A DNA stretch of 64,000 nt. Origin: Paracoccaceae bacterium (GTDB lineage: Bacteria; Pseudomonadota; Alphaproteobacteria; Rhodobacterales; Rhodobacteraceae). The position numbers and the translations under genes were made by a program. The notes beneath the pieces were generated by a model. It ran no database searches. It saw only the letters and a program-made list of their open reading frames with translations, and had not been told where the DNA came from. Of the stretch, positions 26,243-37,800 are shown one piece after another. Each line of letters begins with the position of its first letter. Position 1 is the first letter of the stretch. Location of the stretch: the NCBI GenBank assembly GCA_024742705.1, contig JANSXZ010000004.1:149535-213534 (forward strand), read 5' to 3'.

Positions 26243-29200
26243 ACGCGCGCCCCGCGCTGGCTGCGCATGGCTCGGCGCTTGGACATGGTTTCGGCCCGTG
26301 CCGGGGCGCTGACCTCGGGCAGATCGGGTTTGGCGGGCGCGCCGCCCAGATGTCCCGCCAGGCCGCGCAGCGTCGGGAACCGGAAGATGTCGGTGATCGA
26401 CAACCGCTCGGCGTTCAGTTCGGCCTTGATCTCGCGGTGCGCCTGAACCGCCAGCAACGAATGTCCGCCCAGCGCGAAGAAGTTGTCGTCGGCACGCACA
26501 TCCGAAACCCCCAGGATCCGCGACCAGATCGCCGCGATGGCCTGTTCGGTGTCGTTCCCGGGCCGCGCCTCGGGCCGTGGCGCGGCATCCTCGCGCGTGG
26601 TTGCGGGATCGGGCAACGCCTTGCGGTCGACTTTCTTGTTGGGGGTCAGCGGGAAGGCCGACAGCGTGACCACATGCGCCGGCACCATCACCTCGGGGAG
26701 CACCTGCGCCAGCGCGGCGCGCAATTGCGCCGCGTCGACCGGGCCTGAAGCTGTCACATAGGCCACCAGACGGGTGTCGCCGGGTTTGACATCGCGCGCG
26801 ACAACCACCGCCTGGCGGATCGCCGGCTGTGCCTCGATCCGGGCCTCGATCTCGCCCAGCTCGATCCTTTGGCCGCGGATCTTGACCTGATGATCGGTGC
26901 GCCCCAGAAAGCACAGGCCGCCCTGTGCGTCCCATGCCACCAGATCGCCGGTGCGGTACATCCGCCCGCCGCCGAATGGATCGGGCACGAAGCGTTCCGC
27001 GCTCAGCGCCTCGCGCTGCCAGTAGCCGCGCGTCACGCCCAGCCCGCCGATGTGCAGTTCGCCGGGTACGCCGACGGGTTGTGGCGTGCCGCCGGCATCC
27101 AGAACGTAGACCGATGTATTGGCGATCGGCCCGCCCACGCCAATGGTTGCCGCGTCCGACTGGCCGACCTTCGCAACGGTTGACCAGATCGTCGTCTCGG
27201 TGGGGCCATACATGTTCAGAACCTGTCCGCCGGTTGCCGCCGTCAGATCCGAAGCCAGCGCGCCGGGCAGGGCTTCGCCGCCAACCATCAGTTGCGACAG
27301 CCCCGCGAGGCCCAGGCGCGCGCCGTCGTCGTCGGCGATCATCCGTGCCATCGACGGGGTGCATTGCAGATGGGTGACGCCGTGGCGCAACATCTGCGCG
27401 GCCACCGAGAAATCATCGGCGTCCAGTTCGCTGGGCGCATTCGCCAGGCGCAGCACCTCGGCCAGCGGATGCAGCCCCGCCAGCACCTCGGCGGGCGCGA
27501 TGCCATAGTCGATCAGGCAACAGATCTCGTCGACGCCGATCCGCTTGAGCTGTTCGGCCCGCGCCACGCCGTCGTCGATCGTGCCAAACAGGCCGGCATC
27601 CTCGAAATACCGCTCGAAGGCGAAATCCAGGATCGCCTCGAGTTCGTCTGCCGTCAGACCGTTCAGATCCATGTCAAAGGCATTCTTGACACCCTTGGGC
27701 CGCTTGAAGGCGGGAAACGCCCAGGCGTATTGCTTGATCAGCCCGGCGGCCGACCGCAGGTAATCCTTCATCGGGCCGCGCGCGATTTCGCGGGCGTGGT
27801 CGCGGCTGTCGGACAGATAGGTGTGCAGCATCAGCGACACCTTGAAATCCGCGGGATCGTGGCCGGCCTTGCGCAGCGCGGCGTGGTAGATGCGGATCTT
27901 GCCGGCCACCTCTTCGATCGTCTGCCCCAGAAGGTGCGTCAGCACGTTGGCACCGATCTCGCCGGCTTCGCGCCAGGTGTCGGGGTTGCCCGCCGTGGTC
28001 ACCCAGATCGGCAGTTCGGCGGAAACCGGGCGCGGCTGGGTGATCACGGCATGGGTGCCGCCACCAGCGGTTGGAAAGGCCACCGCCTCGCCACGCCACA
28101 GCGCGCGCAGCTTGTCGATGGCGTCATACATCGCCGGTTTGTTGTTGGGCGGCGTGTTTTCGGGGCGCAGCACGAAATCGTCGGGCTGCCAGCCGCTGGC
28201 GATGGCCAGCCCGGCGCGCCCGTTGGTCAGGTTGTCGATCACCGCCCAATCCTCGGCGATCCGGGCGGGATGGTGCAGGGGAGCCACGCAACTGCCCGCG
28301 CGTACGCTGAGATTGCGTGTCACCGCCGCCACCGCCGCGCCCGTCACCGACGGGTTCGGGTAGGGGCCGCCGAAAGCGTGGAAATGCCGCTCGGGTGTCC
28401 AGACGGCATTGAACCCGTGGGCGTCGGCGAACTGCGCGCCTTCCAGCAGCAGCTTGTACTTGTCGCGGCCGGCGCCGTCATCGTTGCCCCAGTAGAACAG
28501 ATTGAAATCGACCTTGCGGCCCGGCATCGTCATCGGCCCGTTCGACATGACTGCGCGGCTTTCGTCGCTTGTCATCACCACCTTGAAGCCGCGGGCGAGG
28601 GTGTAGAACAGTTCGAGCACCGAGATATCGAAGGCCAGGCTGGTCACGGCCAGCCAGACCGATCCCGCGTCGCGGTCGATGTAGGCGTCCATTCCGGCGA
28701 AGAAATTGGCGACATTGCCATGTTCGACCATCACGCCCTTGGGCAGCCCCGTCGAGCCGGAAGTATAGATCAGATAGGCCAGATCGCCGGCACCGGGGCC
28801 GGTTTCGGGATTGTCGGTCGCGGCGGCGGCTATCCGCGGATCGCGGTCAACTTCCAGAACCGCCGCCTGCGTTTCGGGCAGGCCCGCTGTCATCCGTTCG
28901 GCGGTCACGACAACCTGTGCGCCGCTGTCGCTGAGGTAATGCGCGATGCGGTCAGGCGGATAGGCCGGATCCAGCGGCACATAGGCGCCGCCCGCCTTGA
29001 GGATGCCCAGCGCACCGGCCAGAAGATCGACCGAACGCGGCAGGAACAGGCCCACATGCGCGCCCGGCGCCACACCCATGTCACCCAGCACGCGGGCGAT
29101 CCGGTTGGCGCGGGCGTTCAGTTCGGCGTAGCTGAGGCTTTCGTCTTCGAACACCAGCGCGGTGGCGTCGGGGGTTGCGGCAACCTGCGCCTCGAACATC

Positions 29201-30795
29201 GCGGGGATCGTTTCAGGCCCGCTCAGCGGTGTCTTGGTCTCGTTCCATGTCTCCAGCGTGAGCTTGCGTTCGGCCTCTGGCAGGGTTGCGAAACCGGCGG
29301 CGGGCCCGACCGGCCCGGTGGCCACATGCGCCATCATGTGGGCCAGACGGTCGGCCATGAGATCGGCCGCCGCATCGTCAAGGCGCGCGCGGTCATGGTG
29401 AAGCTGCAAGCCGCCGTCATCGCCCAGCGTGATCGAAATTGCCGCACCCGCGACCGGGGTGTCGCCGGTTGTCACCGCGATATCGGGCATTTCCGGCATG
29501 CCCAGCGCGGGATCGCGGGCGAAGATGTCATTGGCGAAACCGCCGTGGCGGGCGATGCGCGCCAGTTTGGCCTCGATCTGGGCCCGCACCTGGGCAAAGG
29601 GCGTGGTGCCGTCGATGTGCATTGGCACCCAGCGCGACACCAGGCCCAGATCGTCGCCCAGATCGGGCGTGGCGAAGGCGATGGCCGCCGCATCCTCGGC
29701 GGTGCTCGTCAGCGCCCAGGCCAGAATGGCGGCCAGCGCATCGGCCCGCGACAGGGTGCAGCCCAGATCGCGCGCCTGCCAGTCCGGTGTACCGCCGCGA
29801 CGCGCCAGCGTCAGCGCGACGGGCCGCGCAACCTGAAGCCGGCCGCGCCAGAACCCGTCGCCATCGGCGGCACGGCGCATGGCGCCGGAATCCACATCTG
29901 GGCGCGTCAGCACCGTGCCCTCGGCCATGGCCAGTTCGGTCGTCTCGACCGGTGTACCGGCCAGATCGGTCAGACCCGACAGTATCACCGACCCCGCGCC
30001 GGCGGCCACGGTCAGGCCCTCGGCGCCACCCGTCAGCACGCTGCCCGGCGTTCCCGAGGCTTCGGCCGGCACGGCACTTCGCACCAGAACGATCCGGTCG
30101 TTCAGCATGATCTTCGGCAGCGCCAGCGGGTTCCAGTAATCGCCAAAGTCCAGCGCCCGCACCAGCCGCACGATGTCGGCGGCGGGTTTGTCGAAGTCCA
30201 TGAACGACGCGTTGTCCGGGCGGCGGGTGCGCGCGAAATAGCTGCGTCGGGAAAGATCCTGCGCCACGCGGCGCGGCGCGCCTGCCTCGAGATCGCCCAG
30301 CAGGGTGCCAAAGCTTTCCAGCGCGGCGGCATAGCATTTCGAGTTCAGCGAAAAGGCGGTTTCGTCAGGGGCGATGTCGAACATCTTCTGGGCGACCAGA
30401 TCGCCTTCGTCGATGCCGCCTTCCACCATGTGCCAGCTGACGCCATATTCGGTTTCGCCGTTCAGGATCGCCCAGACCGGCGCGTTCAGGCCGGCATAGC
30501 GCGGCAGCGGCCCGTCGTGGAAATTCACCGTGCCACGAGCCGGGCGGGCCAGAACGTCTTCGGGGATCAGCGACAGGTTGGCGATGCTGAACAGCCAGTC
30601 AAATCCGTCTTCGGGCAGGGCTTCGAGCGCGTCCAGCCGGTCGCAGAGCAGCAAGCCCTTCCTTTCGGCCCATTCGGCGATCGCGGGGTCTTTGCTGACC
30701 ACCGCGCGGATCGCATGACCGCGATCCAGCAACAGATCGGAACAGCCGATCAGAAGCGATTCGTTTCCGATCACGACGCAGGAAAATGGTGTCAT
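26239..30795 (-). CDS. NRPS: formyltransferase-partial C-A(luciferase-like monooxygenase insert)-PCP
   Basis: 1518 residues from the ATG at 30795 (ATGA overlap with the GT2 gene). Domain 1 (about 1-300) is a formyltransferase with an Asn91-x-His93 motif and Asp129 in GGIDEG, so its catalytic triad is intact. Residues about 310-500 look like the second half of a condensation domain without HHxxxDG. The adenylation domain begins near 525 with core motif YTSGSTGLPKG at 677-687 and FDIS at 722-725. It is interrupted at about 758-1115 by a complete FMN-dependent luciferase-like monooxygenase of the MupA/Atu3671 family. It resumes with MYGPTET near 1195, YRTGDL near 1280 and the A10 lysine near 1388. 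The carrier serine is 1446 in LGGHSL. There is no thioesterase, so the product must pass to the PKS. Likely chemistry is activation, N-formylation and oxygenation of an amino acid; the substrate is unknown. Confidence 0.92.
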   Translation of the reverse strand: MTPFSCVVIGNESLLIGCSDLLLDRGHAIRAVVSKDPAIAEWAERKGLLLCDRLDALEALPEDGFDWLFSIANLSLIPEDVLARPARGTVNFHDGPLPRYAGLNAPVWAILNGETEYGVSWHMVEGGIDEGDLVAQKMFDIAPDETAFSLNSKCYAAALESFGTLLGDLEAGAPRRVAQDLSRRSYFARTRRPDNASFMDFDKPAADIVRLVRALDFGDYWNPLALPKIMLNDRIVLVRSAVPAEASGTPGSVLTGGAEGLTVAAGAGSVILSGLTDLAGTPVETTELAMAEGTVLTRPDVDSGAMRRAADGDGFWRGRLQVARPVALTLARRGGTPDWQARDLGCTLSRADALAAILAWALTSTAEDAAAIAFATPDLGDDLGLVSRWVPMHIDGTTPFAQVRAQIEAKLARIARHGGFANDIFARDPALGMPEMPDIAVTTGDTPVAGAAISITLGDDGGLQLHHDRARLDDAAADLMADRLAHMMAHVATGPVGPAAGFATLPEAERKLTLETWNETKTPLSGPETIPAMFEAQVAATPDATALVFEDESLSYAELNARANRIARVLGDMGVAPGAHVGLFLPRSVDLLAGALGILKAGGAYVPLDPAYPPDRIAHYLSDSGAQVVVTAERMTAGLPETQAAVLEVDRDPRIAAAATDNPETGPGAGDLAYLIYTSGSTGLPKGVMVEHGNVANFFAGMDAYIDRDAGSVWLAVTSLAFDISVLELFYTLARGFKVVMTSDESRAVMSNGPMTMPGRKVDFNLFYWGNDDGAGRDKYKLLLEGAQFADAHGFNAVWTPERHFHAFGGPYPNPSVTGAAVAAVTRNLSVRAGSCVAPLHHPARIAEDWAVIDNLTNGRAGLAIASGWQPDDFVLRPENTPPNNKPAMYDAIDKLRALWRGEAVAFPTAGGGTHAVITQPRPVSAELPIWVTTAGNPDTWREAGEIGANVLTHLLGQTIEEVAGKIRIYHAALRKAGHDPADFKVSLMLHTYLSDSRDHAREIARGPMKDYLRSAAGLIKQYAWAFPAFKRPKGVKNAFDMDLNGLTADELEAILDFAFERYFEDAGLFGTIDDGVARAEQLKRIGVDEICCLIDYGIAPAEVLAGLHPLAEVLRLANAPSELDADDFSVAAQMLRHGVTHLQCTPSMARMIADDDGARLGLAGLSQLMVGGEALPGALASDLTAATGGQVLNMYGPTETTIWSTVAKVGQSDAATIGVGGPIANTSVYVLDAGGTPQPVGVPGELHIGGLGVTRGYWQREALSAERFVPDPFGGGRMYRTGDLVAWDAQGGLCFLGRTDHQVKIRGQRIELGEIEARIEAQPAIRQAVVVARDVKPGDTRLVAYVTASGPVDAAQLRAALAQVLPEVMVPAHVVTLSAFPLTPNKKVDRKALPDPATTREDAAPRPEARPGNDTEQAIAAIWSRILGVSDVRADDNFFALGGHSLLAVQAHREIKAELNAERLSITDIFRFPTLRGLAGHLGGAPAKPDLPEVSAPARAETMSKRRAMRSQRGARV

Positions 30796-31799
30796 TGTTT
30801 GTCCTCGATCATGGGCCGGGCCATTGCCAGGTGCGGCGGCATATTGTGACCGCGTGTCAGCCGGCGCCAGGTGTGGCGCGCCAGGTCGCGGTGAAAGGCT
30901 TCGGGGCCGGCCGGTGGCCGGCCGGTCAGCAATAGGCGGAGCCGGCAAACCGACCCGCCGGCCAGTTGCGCCAGCGTGACGATGGCGGCGTAGGTCGTGC
31001 CATGGTTCTTCACATAGTAATGCAGGCGCGAATCCAGCCAATAAGCCGGTATCCTTTTCCAGCTTCCCATGCCGGTGCTGACCGATCCGATATGCACGAC
31101 CACGCTGTCGCGGACATAGTCGGTGCGCCATCCGGCACGCGCGGCGCGCAGGCACAGATCGGTTTCTTCGAAATACAGGAAAAACGTTTCGTCGAACAGG
31201 CCGATTTCGTCCAGCATGTCCTGACGCAGGATCATCGAGGCGCCCGCGGCCCAATCGACCGAACGCGTGGCCTGGGGCAACGGCAGGGCGATCACCTTGC
31301 CGCGCAACAGCCGGCTCAGAACGCCGGTGCGCGCGGCGGCCTCGAATTCGCCGGCGGCGGTGGGAAAGCGGAAGGCGGTGTAGTGCTGATCGCCTTCGGG
31401 GCCGCAGATGTAGCTGCCGGCGATGCCACAGGCGGGGTTGGCCTGCATATGCGCGATCAGCCTGACCAGCGCGCCTGGCTCGAGCCAGGCATCCGAATTC
31501 AGGATGTAGGTATAATCGGGCGCGAGGCCACCAGGCAGCGCGGTGCCGATGCCGACATTGTTGCCAGCGCCGAACCCGCCGTTGCGGCCCGATTGTACCA
31601 CCTGCACGCGGCCGTCGCGGGTCCAGCCGCGGGTTTCGGCCTCGTCTGACATGCGCTCATAGCTGCCATCGCCGGAATCGTTGTCGACCAGAACGATGCC
31701 GCCGGGGATGCCTTCCATTTCGCGCAGCGCCGATTCAGTGGCCTGCAGCGCCATCCGTGCGGTGCGATAGTTCAATATAACGGTCTTGAGGATGGCCAT
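30792..31799 (-). CDS. Family 2 glycosyltransferase (rhamnosyltransferase-like)
   Basis: 335 residues. N-terminal TVILNYRT, the donor-site VLVDNDSGDGS, GRNGGFGAGNNVG and the DxD-like NSDAW are typical of rhamnosyl- and related GT2 enzymes such as WbbL. A basic C-terminus may bind the membrane. It lies between the PKS (4-nt gap) and the NRPS (4-nt overlap), so its expression is tied to both. Either it builds the polysaccharide or it glycosylates the assembly-line product. Confidence 0.85.
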   Translation of the reverse strand: MAILKTVILNYRTARMALQATESALREMEGIPGGIVLVDNDSGDGSYERMSDEAETRGWTRDGRVQVVQSGRNGGFGAGNNVGIGTALPGGLAPDYTYILNSDAWLEPGALVRLIAHMQANPACGIAGSYICGPEGDQHYTAFRFPTAAGEFEAAARTGVLSRLLRGKVIALPLPQATRSVDWAAGASMILRQDMLDEIGLFDETFFLYFEETDLCLRAARAGWRTDYVRDSVVVHIGSVSTGMGSWKRIPAYWLDSRLHYYVKNHGTTYAAIVTLAQLAGGSVCRLRLLLTGRPPAGPEAFHRDLARHTWRRLTRGHNMPPHLAMARPMIEDKQ

Positions 31800-31803
31800 G
31801 GGA

Positions 31804-34800
31804 TCACTCCGCCGCTGTCACGGCGCGCAGGGGCGCGGGCGATTGTTCGGGTTCGGCGGCGTCGAAGACCTCGGCCAGATGCGAGGCCATGACGCTGACG
31901 TTGGGAACCAGGACCATGCTGTCGTGATCGCCCGGTACTTCGACCACCGAAATCCGGCTGATCCAGTCCGACCAGGCATTGTCGTGAAAGACATACTCGC
32001 GGTCGCGGTTGGCCCAGTTGCCGCCCGAAACCTGCCAGTGCCGGTCCAGCGCCGGTCGGAACAGGATCATGTCGCCGTCCCATTTGCGCAGGTTGTAATG
32101 CATCATCGCTTCCATGAACGCGGCTTCTATGCGGGCGTTGTTGAAGCCGCCCACCGCATGTGGCGCGGTGTTTGCCTGGCGCTTGTGCACCTCCCAGGCC
32201 AGCCGGTCGCGCGCCCATTTGCCGAAGAAGCCCAGGCCCTGCTGGCGCAGATCCTGCCATTTGATCCACAGCCGATCCATCGGCCGCAGCGCCGGGCGCA
32301 CCGGCAGCGGCGTATCCAGCATGGCCAGAACCGCGACCGTCTGACCGGCGCGCGTGATCTGCTGGGCCATCTCGTAGGCGGTGATGCCGCCGCCCGAAAA
32401 GCCGCCCAGAAGATAGGGGCCGTCGGGCTGAACCCGGCGCATTTCGGCGATATAGTCTTCGGCGGCTTCCTCGACGCGGTCATGCGGCGCGTCGTCACCA
32501 ACCAGCCCGCGCGCCTGAAGCCCGTAGACCGGGCGATCCTTGCCGATCAGCAGCGCGAGGTGACGCAGGTTCAGCACGTTGCCGAACATCCCCGCGACAA
32601 TGAAGAACGGCGTTGCGCCGGTACCCGGCCCGGGGTGCAGCGGCACCACATGGGCGAAGGGTTCGGGCGGCGGGGCCGCGGCATCGCCCTTGTCGCGCGT
32701 GGCGGCCGGTTTGGCATCCAGTGACCGGCCGGTGCGGGCGGCGATAAGATCCGCGCATTTGGCGATGGTCGGCGCCTCGAACAGCACCGAAATCGGCAGC
32801 TGCACGTCAAAGCTGCGCTTGATCATCGCGAACAGCCGCACGGCGATCAGCGAATGCCCGCCAAGATCGAAGAAACTGTCGTGCACGCCCACCTGCGCCA
32901 CCCCAAGAAGGTTCTGCCAGAAGCCGGCCAGCGTTTCCTCGACGGGGTTGCGCGGGGCCACGAAATCGCTGTCGAGATCGGGGCGTTCGAAGCTCTGGCT
33001 TTCGGTGGGGGCGGTCTGCGGCGCGTCGGCCTGCGCGATCAGTGCAGGCAGCGGCAGCGCGCTGACCACGATCTGCGCGTGGCCGGTGCGCAACGCGCGG
33101 CGCAGCGCGTCGGGGCCCTCGGCGGGCCGGATGCCTTCGGCGATGGCCGCCACCAGCCGTTCTTCGTCCGGTGACAGCGGCGTGTCGCTGCGCCGCGCAT
33201 CGTCAAAGATCACATCGCGCGCTTCAGGCAGGCCCGGCGCGGCAAAGGCGCCCTGCATGCGCTTCATCTCGAAGCCCTGCGCCTCAAGGTAAACGGTGCC
33301 GTCGCGCCCGCACAGCGTGATGTCAAAGCTGGCCATTCCGTCGCCGCCGGCCGGGTTCAGCCGCACCCAGCTGAGCACCTCGGACGGCAACGGCCGCCAG
33401 ACGCGGATGCTGCGATACGACAGCGGCACCCAAAGATGCGCGCCCTTGTAGCCGGGAATCAGATCCATCGCCCAGCCGGTCGCCAGATCCATCAGCGCGG
33501 GATGCATGACATAGCCCTGGGCCAGGTCGTCGCGCGCCGCCGGTGGCAGGGCCAGATGCGCCAGACCCTCGTCGCGCCCCAGGGCGATCGACCGGATCAC
33601 GTCCCAGCGCGGGCCAAAGTCCAGATGCGCCTCCTGCGGCGAGCGCAGGCGCCCATCGGCCCCGGCGCTGCGCGAGGCGCCGCAACGCCGTGCGATGGCG
33701 CCCGGATCCACATAGCCGGGCCGGGGGCTGTCGTGCAGCAGGTGCAGTTGCGCCTGCGCGTTCAGAACGGTGCCGGGGCGGCCGTTCACCATGACGCCGC
33801 TGCGCACCTCGAAGCCAAAGCCGTCGTCGGTGTCTTCCAGCCGCAGTGTGATCTGTGCCGGCGCATCCGCCGTGGCGCCGACCGGACGCAGGAAATAGAG
33901 GTCGCGGATCTCGTAGGGCACGGTCACACCCTGCGCGCCCAGCGCCTCGGCGGCCAGTTCGGCATAGCCGGTGCCCGGGATCACCGCGTCGCCGGCGCGG
34001 GTGCGGTGATCGTCGAGCAGCCAGTGATCGGTGCCCAGCGATGCGTGGAAGGTGCGCACGCCGGTGGCGTCAAAGCTGGTCGTGTCCAGAAGCGGCGCAT
34101 CGACAGGCCGGTGCGGTGCCGGTTCGGTATCGCCGGTGCGCCGCGCCATGGCTTCGGCGGCCATTCCGACCTGGGCCCAGATGCCCCAGTTGATGGCCAC
34201 CACGCGGGTCTGCGCGGACCGGCGCGACCGCGCGAAGGCATTGAGGTATTCGTTGGCGGCAACATAGTCGATCTGTCCCGCCGGCCGCGTCGCGGTGGAG
34301 GACGACGAGAACAACACCATCAGGTCCAGAGCGCCATCGGGGAAGATTTCATCGAGAACGTGCAGACCGGTGATCTTGGGTGCGAACACACGCTCGACAT
34401 CGTCGGCGGTGCGGGCCAGCAGCGGGCCGTCGTCGATCACACCCGCGGCATGAAGTACCCCGTCGATCCGCCCGAAACGGGCGCGCACGGCATCGGTGGC
34501 GTGGCGCATTTCCTCGATGTTGCACACGTCGGCCACCGCCAGCATGACGTCGCCGCCCGCCGCTTCCAGGCCCTGAACCGCGCGAATGCGGCGCGCGGTG
34601 CGGTCGCCCGGCGCGTGGCCGGCCAGATACGCCGCCCATTCGGCGCGATCGGGCAGCGCCTCGCGCACCACCAGAACGATCTTCGCGGCGTGTTTCTCGA
34701 TCAGGTCGCGCGCCACAGTAAGGCCGATGCCGCCGAAACCACCGGTGACAAGGTAGGTTCCCCCGTTGCGGAACAGTGGCGCATCGTCATCGGCGTCGTC

Positions 34801-37800
34801 GGTCAGAGGCGCGGCACGCCAGTTCTGTTCAAGTCTCCGGCCGTTCCGCAGCGCGGCCGTTGCGCTGCGCGGGCGGGCCAGCAGATCCTCAAGCAGCCTT
34901 TCGGCAAAGGGCTCCAGATCGGCGCGCGGGCGCGGGCCCTGCCGCGCGGCGCGCAGTTCGGCCCAGAACCCCGTTTCGGCCACGCGCTGCGGCAGGTCGA
35001 TGTCGATGGTTGCGCAGGTCAGCCCCGGCATTTCGCGCGGGATCACCCCGGCCGGGCCGGCGATCAGCGCCTTTTCGGGATAGGGCAGCGGCTCGTCACC
35101 AACCTGGGCGGCGCCGTTGGTCACCACCGTTATGTGCAGGTCTGCCTCGGTCTCCTGGGTCGAAAGCGCCTGGGCGAGGTACATCAGGCTGTAGAACCCG
35201 TGTTCGGCATTGCGGTAGAAAAAGCTGGAGCCGGGCCGGAAGGTTTCGGTTTCTGTCACCAGCCAGAAATGCGCGATGCGCGTGGGCATCCGCGACAGTT
35301 CCGCGAGGCGCAAGAACAGCATGTCGTAGCCGTCGCGCCCCTGTTCGGGGGCCAGAACGAAGGATCCGTCCGAGAGTTCGGCAAAGCTGTCGCCCGAACG
35401 CACCAGCGTCACATCGTGGCCGGCCCGGCGCAGCCGCGCGGCGGTGGCATCCGCCAGCCCCGCCTGATCGGCAAACACAAGCCAGGTTTCGGGCGGGGTG
35501 CTTTCGGGTGGGGCGCCCACTTCCAGATCGGTTTCCGGGCTTTTGGGATACCACGCCGGCCGCCAGCCCCAATCGGCGATATCGTCGCTGCGCACCGGGA
35601 TGCGCGGCGCAACCGGGGCCTGGGCGGTGCCTGGTTCGATGAAGTATCGGCTGCGCTGGAACTGATAGCCGGGAAGGGGCACGCGATTGCGCCGCGCCTC
35701 GCCCCAGATCTGGCTCCAGTCGGCATTCACGCCGCAGGCCCAGAGACGGCCGATCACGCCGAGGAAATAGGCGTCGTCCGCGATGTCCTGATCGGGGTGG
35801 CGCAGCGACGACAGCACCTGTCCGGGCTTGACGGTCTCGCTCATCTGCGCCAGCGCGCTCAGCGCCTTGCCGGGCCCGACCTCGAGAAACACCTGGCCCG
35901 ATCTTTGCGCCAGCGTCGAAATGCAATCCGCGAACATCACCGTGTTGCGCAACTGCGCCACCCAGTAATCCGGGTCGGTGGCCTGTTCATCGGTCAGCGC
36001 GCGGCCGGTCCGGTTCGACATCACCGTCAGTTCGGGCGGCGACAGCGTGAGCTTTTGCAGAAAGGCGCGGAAGTCGCCCAGAATGGGATCCAGCATCCGC
36101 GAATGGGCGGCGATGTCGATGGGCACGCGCTGATGGTCGATGCCGCGCGCGGTCAATACCTTGGCGAGACGGTCCAGCGCGGCCTGCGGGCCGGAAACGG
36201 CGCTGAGCTGCGGGGCGTTCACGCTGGCGATATCCAGATCGTCCCCGACCAGCGGTTCAATCTGCGCCAGTGGCGCGGACACGCTGAGCATCCCGCCGGC
36301 GGGCACCGTATCGAAAAGCCGCCCGCGCAACAGCACAAGATCGATGCAATCCTCGAACCGCATCACCCCGGCGAGACAGGCGGCGGTGTTTTCGCCCATC
36401 GAATGCCCGACCAGAGCCGAAGGCCGCACCCCCCATGACATCCAAAGCTGCGCCAGCGCATATTCCACGATCATGATCAGCGGCAGTTGCACCGATGGCT
36501 TCTTCAGCGTCTCGGCGGCGGCGGCGCGGTCCTGCGGTTCGGGCAGCCACAGCGCGCGGATGTCGTAATCCAGTTGCGGCTGCAGATGCGCCAGCCCCCG
36601 GTCCATCCAGTCGGCGAACACCGGTTCCGTCTCGTAAAGGTCGCGGGCCATGTCGGGATATTGCGCACCGCCGCCGGGAAACATGAACACGGTGTCGGGC
36701 GACGTGCCCAGAACATCGTGCGTAAAGACGCTTCGGGCGTCGCCCTCGTCCAGAAGGCGGGCCGCCTCGTCATGGGTTTCGGCAACCACCACGCGGCGCC
36801 GTTCGAACCCGTGCCGGCCGTTGCGCAGCGTATGGGCGACATCGGCCAGCGGTTGTTCGGGATGCGCGCGCAGATGCGCGGCCAGCGCCCGCGTGTTGGC
36901 ATCAAGCGCGGATTTCGTGCGCCCCGAAACGCAAAGCACATGGAACGGAAAATCGGATTCCTCCGAAGCGGCGCGCGCCGGCGCCTCTTCGAGGATCACA
37001 TGCGCATTGGTGCCGCCCACGCCCAGCGCGTTGACGCCGGCCCGGCGCGGGCCCTTGTGCGAGGTCCAGTCGGCAAGCGCCGCGTTGACGCGGAACGGTG
37101 AATGATCGAAGTCGATGGCCGGATTGGGCGCCTCGAAGCCCAGCGAAGGCGGGATCTGCCGGTGCTGAAGCGCCAGCGCCGTCTTGACCAGACCGGCGAC
37201 GCCGGCGGCGGTGTCGAGATGCCCGATGTTGGTCTTGACCGATCCGATCCGGCAAAAGCCGGTCGCGTCGGTCGAGGCGCGGTAGGCCTCGGTCAGGGCC
37301 GAAACCTCGATCGGATCGCCCAGGTAGGTGCCTGTACCGTGGCATTCGACATAGTCCAGCGTTTCCGCTTCCACGCCGGCCTTGTCCAGCGCCGCGCGCA
37401 CCGCTGTCGCCTGGCCGTCGACCGAAGGCGCGAGGTATCCTGCCTTGGCCGCGCCATCGTTGTTGACCGCGCTGCCGCGGATCACCGCGTGGATGTGATC
37501 GCCGTCGGCGATGGCGTCCTGCAGCCGGCGGATCACGATGGCGCCGGCACCCGAACCGAAAACCGTGCCCTGTGCGCGGTGATCGAAAGCGCGGCACGCC
37601 CCGTCGGGCGAAAGGATCTCGTTTTCCTTGTAGAGATACCCGCGCCCCTGCGGCAGGTCGATCGTGACGCCGCCGGCCAGCGCCATCTCGCATTCGCCGC
37701 TGGCCAGCGCCTGACAGGCATAGTGCACCGCCACCAGAGATGTCGAGCACGCAGTCTGAAGGTTGATCGACGGGCCTTTCAGATCGAACACATGGCTGAC

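Noticed and set aside
27292..30849. 1185-codon + frame opposite the NRPS, and a 1000-codon + frame (33436-36438) opposite the PKS
   Set aside because: Both are antisense to genes with intact catalytic motifs and have low-complexity His/Arg/Gln composition. No supporting start signals.
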